DNA from: Selenomonadaceae bacterium
Lineage (GTDB): Bacteria; Bacillota; Negativicutes; Selenomonadales; Selenomonadaceae
Reading direction: 5' to 3'
Assembly: GCA_016280345.1 (NCBI GenBank)
Contig: JAEEGN010000152.1
Span: 1-5,666 of the forward strand
Length of the DNA stretch: 5,666 nucleotides
This document shows, one piece after another, positions 1-4,577 of this stretch. Position 1 is the stretch's first letter; every line of letters begins with the position of its first letter. The notes under the pieces were generated by a model. That model was not told the origin of the DNA, made no database searches, and saw only the letters and a list, made by a program, of their open reading frames with translations. A program made the translations under genes and the position numbers.

Positions 1-107
1 AGCCGGGGCCGCTGCCGCTGGAAACGGCCCTCATGCAGAGCCGGGACAACCTCGCCGACGCCATGCGCCACATCCTGCGCCTTTGGGCGACGGCCCGGCG
101 GACATGA
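1..107 (+). CDS. 3' end of an unidentified protein-coding gene (partial)
   Basis: The frame starting at base 3 stays open from the left edge to a TGA at 105-107. It encodes 34 residues ending in a helix-like stretch, roughly ETALMQSRDNLADAMRHILR followed by LWATARRT. Almost every codon ends in G or C, as in the confirmed genes of the window, which supports real coding. The start and most of the protein lie outside the window. I do not recognise the family from this tail: it is amphipathic, charged and probably alpha-helical, with no diagnostic motif. No terminator hairpin is visible between this stop and the next gene 79 bases on, so read-through into the carbonic anhydrase-like gene is possible. 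Confidence 0.6.
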   Translation, partial: PGPLPLETALMQSRDNLADAMRHILRLWATARRT

Positions 108-186
108 CGAACGACCCGCCACCGAAAAGATTTTTACTGTATGTATGAAAAATATTGCCAAGTAACGGGGAAAGGGAGAATGACGA

Positions 187-744
187 ATGTATACGCTTAC
201 CAGCCGGGAATTTGAGGGAAAACTGCCGCAGGTGGACGAGAAGGCCTTCGTGGCGCCGATGGTGTTCCTGTCGGGGGACGTCCGCATCGCGAAATTCGCC
301 AGCCTGTGGCCGGGCGTCGTGGCCCGGGGCGACGTGAACTACATCTCCGTCGGGGAGTGCTCCAACGTGCAGGACCTGACCTGCCTCCACGTGGCTGACG
401 ACTTTCCCTGCATCATCGGCGATTATGTGACCATCGGCCACGCGGCGGTGATCCATGGCTGCGTCATCGAGGACCACGTGCTGGTCGGCATGAACGCCAC
501 GGTGCTGACGGGGGCGAAGGTCGGCCGCGGCTCCATCATCGCCGCCGGGGCTCTGGTGCTCGAGAACGCGGTCATCCCGCCGAACTCGCTGGTGGCCGGT
601 GTGCCGGGCAAGGTCATGCGCACCATTGACCGGGTGGAGAACATCCACGCCCAGGCCATCAAGTACAAGTCCGAATGGGCCATCGGCTACGGCGTCTGCC
701 CCGATATCGAGGGCGAGGTCTATCACGGCGAGAAGATCATCTGA
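187..744 (+). CDS. Gamma-class carbonic anhydrase-like protein (left-handed beta-helix, hexapeptide repeats)
   Basis: This 185-residue protein has the length and repeat pattern of the YrdA/PaaY/CamH branch of gamma carbonic anhydrases, cytoplasmic trimeric enzymes that interconvert CO2 and bicarbonate. Imperfect hexapeptide repeats run from about residue 20 to 140, ending in the usual SLVAGVPGKVMR turn, and a C-terminal helix (about 145-165) follows. The three zinc ligands expected from Methanosarcina Cam are present: His68 in CLHV, then His85 and His90 in IGHAAVIHG. Arg47, Asp49, Asn60, Gln62 and Asp63 match the conserved active-site shell. The acidic loop that carries the proton-shuttle Glu in Cam is absent, as in CamH-type proteins, so strong anhydrase activity is not assured; some relatives act as acyltransferases or thioesterases. 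The ATG at 187 has a purine-rich AGGGAG at 173-178, 8 bases upstream. The 122-165 stretch before it is AT-rich and may hold a promoter, but no clear -35/-10 pair was found. The stop is TGA at 742-744. Confidence 0.88.
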   Translation: MYTLTSREFEGKLPQVDEKAFVAPMVFLSGDVRIAKFASLWPGVVARGDVNYISVGECSNVQDLTCLHVADDFPCIIGDYVTIGHAAVIHGCVIEDHVLVGMNATVLTGAKVGRGSIIAAGALVLENAVIPPNSLVAGVPGKVMRTIDRVENIHAQAIKYKSEWAIGYGVCPDIEGEVYHGEKII

Positions 745-779
745 TACAATCATTGACCGGAAATATATACAGGATGTAA

Positions 780-835
780 AAAATAAGCCGCCGGAGGCGA
801 CGGGATTCCGTCTGCCTCCGGCGGCGTCATTATTT
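780..835. terminator. Bidirectional rho-independent terminator between convergent genes
   Basis: A perfect 12-bp inverted repeat, GCCGCCGGAGGC at 787-798 and GCCTCCGGCGGC at 814-825, is extended by an inner 5-bp stem (799-803 with 808-812) around a GATT tetraloop. Leftward, the stem runs directly into CTTATTTTTTACA, a good U-tract for the minus-strand lyase gene that stops at 862. Rightward, a weaker T-rich TCATTATTT follows for the plus-strand gene that stops at 744. The position between two convergent stops fits use in both directions, stronger on the minus strand. Confidence 0.88.
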
Positions 836-861
836 GGCAAACCGTTGTTTCCGCAGGAGGG

Positions 862-2382
862 TTATCCTTCCAGCAGCTTCTCGAAGTCGCGGTTCAGGCG
901 GGCTTCGGCACTGGTGAGCTTGGCGGCCTGGGCGCTGACCCAGCGCTCGTCATCCGCCAGGCGGCGTCTGGCCATGTCGAGCATGACCTGCATCTCGGCC
1001 GGCTGCGGACCGCCCTTGGTGGCGCGGTTCTGCACGATGGCCACCGGGTCAAGGGTGGCCCGGAAAGCGGCCTCGGACAGCGGCAGTTCCGCCGGGACGT
1101 CCGATTGGCCGGTGACCGTCTCGCGGTAGATGCGCTGCGCCTCGGCATAGGGGAACGTCAGCGGGTTCAGGCCGTTCAGCCGGGCGTAGCCGACCATTTC
1201 CGAGGCGAAATGATGGCCGAGACGGAAGGGCACGCCGTACTCGCGCATGAGGACGTCGGCCAGTTCCTGAGAGGCCGTCCAGTCGAGGTTCAGCTCTTCC
1301 TTGGAGCGTTCGGGATTGATGCGGATGGATTTCAGCACCTTGTTGAGATCCTTGACCATCTTCGTGGTGCGTTCGATCATCTTCAGGGAATCCTCGCTGC
1401 TGACATCGCGCATGCCGGGCGGGACGTTATGGGCGCGGAACACGGTTCCCGCCGCGTCGCCCAGGATCGAGGAAGCGGCGGAACGCACGTTCATCAAAAC
1501 GCCGGGGTTCCGCTTCTGGGGCATGGCGCTGGAAACGTAGGTATCGCCTTCCTGCAGGAGAATCCACGGGCGCGGCTGGGCGTACTGCTGCATCAGGTCC
1601 TCGATGAAGCAGCCGGCGTGGATCGCGATGGGGGTAACGACGGAGCCGGCCTCCAGCGCCCGCTCCACCGCGTAGATCTGCACGGCGTCATAGGCGTTGT
1701 AGCGGATGCCGTCGCAGCCGAGATAGTCGGCCATGCGCTCCCGGTTCAGCGGCCAGCTGGTGCCGTTCAGAACCGTGGTTCCCATCGGCGACAGGTTCAG
1801 CCGCTCATAGTAGTTGCGCAGGCGCTGGCTGTCCCGGGCAAAACCGCTGGCGAAGCCCAGGAGGTAATGGCCGTAGCTGTTGGCCTGGGCGGCAACGCCG
1901 TTCGTGTAGTTGGGCACCACCGTCGCCTGCTGTTCCTCCGCCAGCTTGATCAGAGTTGCCGACATGGTGTCAAGCGCGTCGGCCAGGTTCAGCATACGTT
2001 CACGGATCCGGGCTTCACGGCAGGTGGCCAGCATGTCCTGGCTGGATCGTCCGGCGTGGACCTTCGTCACCTCGACGCCGGCCGCCTCGATCAGATAGGG
2101 CTCGAAAGCGATGACCGACGCCGGCCGCTTCGCGTCGGGCCTGTCGCCGTCCGCCAGCACCTTTTCCAGCCCGCGGGCGAACTGCGACGCCTCCTCCCGC
2201 GAAAGCAGCCCTTCGTCGGTGTTGATGACCATCGACGCCTTGTTGATCTGACCGATCCAATAGAAATTGTCATGCTGCGGCACTTCCGCCGCCGCTGCCG
2301 GCTGGGGCCAGACGAGCGCCCCCAGGGAAGCGGCCGTGAGCAGTCCGCAAATCGCTTTCTTCAACCGGCCTGTGTGTTTCAT
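862..2382 (-). CDS. Exported argininosuccinate lyase-like protein (fumarase/aspartase superfamily) with an altered active site
   Basis: The product has 506 residues. Residues 1-32 form a signal peptide: basic MKHTGRLKK, a hydrophobic run to Trp25, then PQPAAAA with AxA cleavage before Glu33. The remaining 474 or so residues, close to the roughly 460 of argininosuccinate lyase (ASL), follow the ASL fold. Recognisable blocks are HAGRSSQDM (109-117), YTNGVAAQA (159-167), NLSPMGTTVLNGTSWPLNRE (196-215), the superfamily signature SSAMPQKRNPG (284-294, with Ser284, Lys290, Asn292) and an ASL_C2-like tail, LDPVAIVQNRATKGGPQPAE (444-463). The canonical TH of motif 2 is Thr160-Asn161, so the catalytic His is gone. 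Its usual Glu partner, five residues after the signature Asn, is Met297. The ASL substrate loop RSRND reads RSSQD. It is therefore unlikely to be a real ASL: it could be a lyase for another substrate, using Ser284 as base, or a pseudoenzyme. Export is odd for a family that is normally cytoplasmic. I chose the ATG at 2382 because it has an ideal ribosome binding site and begins the signal peptide exactly. It has its own promoter and terminator. Confidence 0.85.
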   Translation of the reverse strand: MKHTGRLKKAICGLLTAASLGALVWPQPAAAAEVPQHDNFYWIGQINKASMVINTDEGLLSREEASQFARGLEKVLADGDRPDAKRPASVIAFEPYLIEAAGVEVTKVHAGRSSQDMLATCREARIRERMLNLADALDTMSATLIKLAEEQQATVVPNYTNGVAAQANSYGHYLLGFASGFARDSQRLRNYYERLNLSPMGTTVLNGTSWPLNRERMADYLGCDGIRYNAYDAVQIYAVERALEAGSVVTPIAIHAGCFIEDLMQQYAQPRPWILLQEGDTYVSSAMPQKRNPGVLMNVRSAASSILGDAAGTVFRAHNVPPGMRDVSSEDSLKMIERTTKMVKDLNKVLKSIRINPERSKEELNLDWTASQELADVLMREYGVPFRLGHHFASEMVGYARLNGLNPLTFPYAEAQRIYRETVTGQSDVPAELPLSEAAFRATLDPVAIVQNRATKGGPQPAEMQVMLDMARRRLADDERWVSAQAAKLTSAEARLNRDFEKLLEG

Positions 2383-2389
2383 CTGTATT

Positions 2390-2397
2390 CCTCCTCT
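2390..2397 (-). promoter_or_regulatory. Ribosome binding site fixing the lyase start
   Basis: On the minus strand AGAGGAGG lies 7 bases before the ATG at 2382-2380. It decides against the in-frame TTG 36 bases further upstream, which would place this site inside the coding region and add 12 polar residues in front of the signal peptide. Confidence 0.85.
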
Positions 2398-2438
2398 GTC
2401 ATCGAATCGGGAACCCAAAGGGTACCATGGTTATGTAT

Positions 2439-2468
2439 AGTTTAGGCAGGGGGACTATCCGGCGTCAA
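2439..2468 (-). promoter_or_regulatory. Sigma-70-type promoter of the lyase gene
   Basis: Read on the minus strand, TTGACG (2468-2463) and TAAACT (2444-2439) are separated by 18 bases. The predicted transcript start is near 2432, giving a leader of about 50 nt. A second TA-rich element, TATACAT, overlaps the downstream side of the -10 box but would sit 23 bases from the -35, so it is less likely. The position, just upstream of a gene with a strong ribosome binding site and downstream of a terminator, supports the call. Confidence 0.55.
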
Positions 2469-2583
2469 TAGGACGTTTTGACAGGGGGCAGGCATAAGGG
2501 GAACGGGGATATATATAATGAAGACATTTTCCCCGAAAACGGTGGGTCGGGCTTCCCGGGACGTCGGCTCCAATGGCCCGGAG

Positions 2584-2627
2584 AAAAAACCTCCGGCTGT
2601 CCGTATGTCTGACAGCCGGAGGTTTTT
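2584..2627 (-). terminator. Rho-independent terminator of the diguanylate cyclase gene
   Basis: A perfect 17-bp inverted repeat (2585-2601 with 2611-2627; core CCTCCGGCTGTC / GACAGCCGGAGG) encloses a 9-base loop. On the minus strand the stem ends in six T (2589-2584). It lies 60 bases after the cyclase stop. The symmetric A/T flanks mean it could also stop plus-strand transcription, but no plus-strand gene ends here. Confidence 0.9.
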
Positions 2628-2686
2628 GGGGGGGGACGGTGTTCCCGGACGGAATTCCTACAGATGGTGTATTGTTTCGCGGGCCA

Positions 2687-4243
2687 TCAGGGCAGCACCA
2701 CGTCGGGGTTATAGATCTCGTATCGGTTGCGGCCGTTCTCTTTGGCCTGATAGAGGGCGTCGTCCGCCTGCTTCATGATCTGGTTGACGGAGTAGTCCGA
2801 CCGGATGAACTGCCGGCTGGTGCAGCCGATGGAAAGCGTTACCTGCCAGACGGTCAGCTCCTTGTCGCTCCGGATCTTCCGCAGCAGCTCCCCGGCCACC
2901 AGCGCGGCGTCCTGTACCTCGGTCTCCGGCATCAGCAGGATGAACTCGTCGCCGCCGAAGCGGCCGGGGATATCGCCGTCGCGAATCACGGAGCGGATGG
3001 TCCGGGCCACGATCTGCAGCACCTGATCGCCGATCTGGTGGCCGTAGGTGTCGTTGATGCGCTTGAAATAGTCCACGTCGATCAGCAGCACCCCCAGCGT
3101 GAAGCGCTTCCCTTCCTCCGGGATCAGGCGGACGAAGGTCTGATCGATGTGGCGGCGGTTCGCCAGCTGCGTCAGGAAGTCGATTTCGGCGTCGCGGGCG
3201 ATCTGTTCGTTCAGCTCCTTGAGCTTCTGGTTCTGTGACTGCAGTTTCCGCTCGTTTTCCCGGATGGTCGCCATCAGTCCCTGATTGCGGATGAGGACGT
3301 AAATCTGCCGCAGGGACAGCAGCAGTACCATGACGATGGCCCCGATGAAGAAGGAATCCCAGAGACCATAAATCGCCGCCGCCATGACCAGAATGGTGAC
3401 CGAGAAGATGTAGGGAAGCAGGATGCGTCCGTACTTCAGCATCGTCTCCCAGCGGGGATTGACGGCGGAGGCGGTAAGCTCGATGCGCTCCTCGTCCGGG
3501 AAGGTGCCCGCCAGCGTCAGCAGGAAAAATGACGGCGCCCAGCAGACGCCAAGGATGGTTTCAATGACTGCAATCTCATAAACCTCTCCCACGAGGGAAA
3601 GCTGGTCGATGGTGAACATGAACAGGAAGGTGCTGATCAGGATCAGGTTCGGCCGGGTGAAAAAGCGCCGGATGTCGGTGCCGAAGACCAGCAGGAAGCA
3701 GCCCGACAGGAACCCGATATCGGCCACCGGATAGAAGAGCAGAATGGCGAGCTCCGCTGTGATGCCCTCGGACTCCGCCAGCATGGGACGGATGAGGAAC
3801 TGAAAGATGAGGCCGGCGGCGGCCAGAACGGAGAGCAGGATGTCAAAGACGGTTTCCGCCATGTGGACGTGTTCCGTCTGCCGCAGGTACATCCCCAGAC
3901 CGATAAAGCAGGCGATGTTGTTGAGGATGAAAAAGTAGTCGGAAAGATTCGGCGACTCCAGCTCCAGGCCCTGAAAATCCGTGTACCAGACGAGATAAAC
4001 GTCACCCAGGGTATAGAACAGGATGGTGACGCCGAACCAGATCCAGGGCAGACGGCTGCCCTCCGAATGGTTTCGGATGACGAACGCGATGGCCGCCAGA
4101 TTCAGCAGATCCCCCATGAGCTCGATGGTATCGGTATAATCCGTGAAGGGCGCAATGTTCCGGTACAGGATGAAGCTGTAAACGAGAACGTAAAGCAGCA
4201 TGAGCGCGATATATCCGCGCCGCATTTTGGAAAAGTCCATCAT
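2687..4243 (-). CDS. Membrane-bound diguanylate cyclase (GGDEF domain)
   Basis: The product has 518 residues. About the first 320 form a membrane domain with roughly ten hydrophobic segments (near 10-28, 41-57, 66-86, 102-120, 131-152, 163-187, 199-217, 224-247, 273-291 and 297-317). I cannot assign it to a named sensor family. A charged, probably coiled-coil linker (about 323-352) leads into a C-terminal GGDEF domain (about 353-512), which makes cyclic di-GMP from two GTP at the inner face of the membrane. The signature RFGGDEF is intact (Gly430-Phe434). Asp389 and Asp432 match the metal ligands of PleD, and Asn397 and Asp406 match its guanine contacts; the spacings (8, 17 and 43 residues from Asp389) equal those of PleD. 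The RxxD inhibitory site is present at Arg421-Asp424, so product feedback is expected. No EAL domain is present. Two ATG codons are adjacent at the start. The AGGAAGGG site lies 4 bases from the first and 7 from the second, so the real start may be the second (4240). A long leader and a separate promoter precede the gene. Confidence 0.93.
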   Translation of the reverse strand: MMDFSKMRRGYIALMLLYVLVYSFILYRNIAPFTDYTDTIELMGDLLNLAAIAFVIRNHSEGSRLPWIWFGVTILFYTLGDVYLVWYTDFQGLELESPNLSDYFFILNNIACFIGLGMYLRQTEHVHMAETVFDILLSVLAAAGLIFQFLIRPMLAESEGITAELAILLFYPVADIGFLSGCFLLVFGTDIRRFFTRPNLILISTFLFMFTIDQLSLVGEVYEIAVIETILGVCWAPSFFLLTLAGTFPDEERIELTASAVNPRWETMLKYGRILLPYIFSVTILVMAAAIYGLWDSFFIGAIVMVLLLSLRQIYVLIRNQGLMATIRENERKLQSQNQKLKELNEQIARDAEIDFLTQLANRRHIDQTFVRLIPEEGKRFTLGVLLIDVDYFKRINDTYGHQIGDQVLQIVARTIRSVIRDGDIPGRFGGDEFILLMPETEVQDAALVAGELLRKIRSDKELTVWQVTLSIGCTSRQFIRSDYSVNQIMKQADDALYQAKENGRNRYEIYNPDVVLP

Positions 4244-4405
4244 AAATCCCTTCCTGATTGGGCAGTTTTCCAGTGTTTCAATCCACGCCGGCAGTTTAAG
4301 GAGTACGACAGTCTTACATCGCGTGAATTGACTTCTTGTGAGCAGGGGATACCGTTTCGCTCCGCCCCCACTCGAGCGATACAGGCTTTCATTGAAACGG
4401 GGTTC
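4244..4405 (-). promoter_or_regulatory. Structured 5' leader of the diguanylate cyclase mRNA
   Basis: From the predicted start near 4405 to the first ATG the transcript has about 160 untranslated bases. Three helices are visible. Helix A pairs CCGUUUC (4400-4394) with GAAACGG (4358-4352). Helix B pairs UCAAUUCACGC (4331-4321) with GCGUGGAUUGA (4288-4278), 11 bp including one G-U that is a pair only in the minus-strand RNA. Helix C pairs GUUUCAAU (4398-4391) with AUUGAAAC (4282-4275). C shares bases with both A and B, so A+B and C exclude each other. This layout resembles a switching leader. I see no match to the c-di-GMP (GEMM) or other riboswitch consensus that I know. Function is inferred only. 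Confidence 0.35.
4248..4255 (-). promoter_or_regulatory. Ribosome binding site of the cyclase gene
   Basis: AGGAAGGG on the minus strand precedes the tandem ATGATG start. The spacing is 4 bases to the first ATG (4243) and 7 to the second (4240), which favours the second. The leader segment ACUCCUU (minus strand, around 4298-4304) can pair with part of this site over about five bases, so access to it could be modulated. Confidence 0.7.
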
Positions 4406-4411
4406 ATTTTC

Positions 4412-4440
4412 AGTATATACGCTGGAAGCGAATCTGTAAA
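4412..4440 (-). promoter_or_regulatory. Sigma-70-type promoter of the cyclase gene
   Basis: On the minus strand TTTACA (4440-4435) and TATACT (4417-4412) are separated by the ideal 17 bases, each one mismatch from consensus. The predicted start is near 4405. The promoter lies downstream of the UbiD terminator, making the cyclase gene an independent transcription unit. Confidence 0.7.
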
Positions 4441-4521
4441 GGTTAAAATCACACTCCGCCGGAAAAGCGGGAAAACCGGCGCCACGGGGAGCCGGCAGAG
4501 GGCGGCGGAAAGGCGCGTTTT

Positions 4522-4572
4522 ACAAAACAAACCGGCCGGCGCCGCGTCATGCTTTCGCGGGCCGGCCGGTTT
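4522..4572 (-). terminator. Rho-independent terminator of the UbiD-family gene
   Basis: A 12-bp inverted repeat (4529-4540 with 4561-4572, AAACCGGCCGGC / GCCGGCCGGTTT) is extended, after a one-base bulge, by an inner 5-bp stem (4542-4546 with 4556-4560) around a 9-base loop. On the minus strand the stem is followed by TTTGTTTTG. It begins only 5 bases after the UbiD stop codon. Confidence 0.9.
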
Positions 4573-4577
4573 CTATT

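Larger units (their letters stand above)
2383..2686. other. Intergenic region between the lyase and diguanylate cyclase genes
   Basis: These 304 bases hold no convincing gene. From right to left they contain 59 bases after the cyclase stop, with a run of eight G on the plus strand (2628-2635). The cyclase terminator (2584-2627) comes next, then about 115 bases with no recognised element apart from an alternating AT tract (ATATATATAAT, 2509-2519). The lyase promoter, leader and ribosome binding site complete the region. The order terminator, promoter, gene shows that the lyase is transcribed independently of the cyclase. Confidence 0.7.
4244..4577. other. Intergenic region between the UbiD and cyclase genes
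   Basis: These 334 bases hold no convincing gene. Going leftward they contain the UbiD terminator (4522-4572), then a GC-rich stretch with no recognised element (4441-4521), the cyclase promoter (4412-4440) and its long leader (4244-4405). A minus-strand reading frame of 96 codons crosses the terminator arm, the promoter and the leader and ends at the cyclase start. It resembles nothing and is treated as chance. Confidence 0.7.

Noticed and set aside
753..780. TTGACC followed by TGTAAA on the plus strand after the carbonic anhydrase-like gene
   Set aside because: The -10 match is poor and transcription would run directly into the terminator hairpin at 787-825, with no gene to serve.
31..840. 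Minus-strand reading frame of 269 codons opposite the carbonic anhydrase-like gene
   Set aside because: It covers the whole of a well-supported plus-strand gene, crosses the terminator hairpin, and its sequence is low-complexity shadow coding without any domain.
2383..2418. N-terminal extension of the lyase by 12 residues from a TTG codon
   Set aside because: The extension is polar, would bury the ribosome binding site inside the gene, and would displace a well-formed signal peptide from the N-terminus.
1105..2445. Plus-strand reading frame of 446 codons opposite the lyase gene
   Set aside because: It mirrors a gene with clear family motifs, a signal peptide, promoter and ribosome binding site. 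Its composition (many H, G, V, D, R, Q) is typical of the antisense of a GC-rich gene, and it shows no recognisable motif.
2478..2519. Perfect TTGACA (2478-2483) and TATAAT (2514-2519) on the plus strand
   Set aside because: The spacing is 30 bases, far outside the 16-19 usable by sigma-70. The only plus-strand frame behind it (from 2518) runs straight through the cyclase terminator and into its antisense.
4244..4405. c-di-GMP (GEMM) riboswitch in the cyclase leader
   Set aside because: The characteristic conserved GEMM core and tetraloop/receptor elements are not visible; only generic alternative pairings are.
4240..4530. Minus-strand frame of 96 codons between UbiD and the cyclase
   Set aside because: It spans the terminator arm, the cyclase promoter and the leader. 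It has no ribosome binding site worth noting and no family resemblance.
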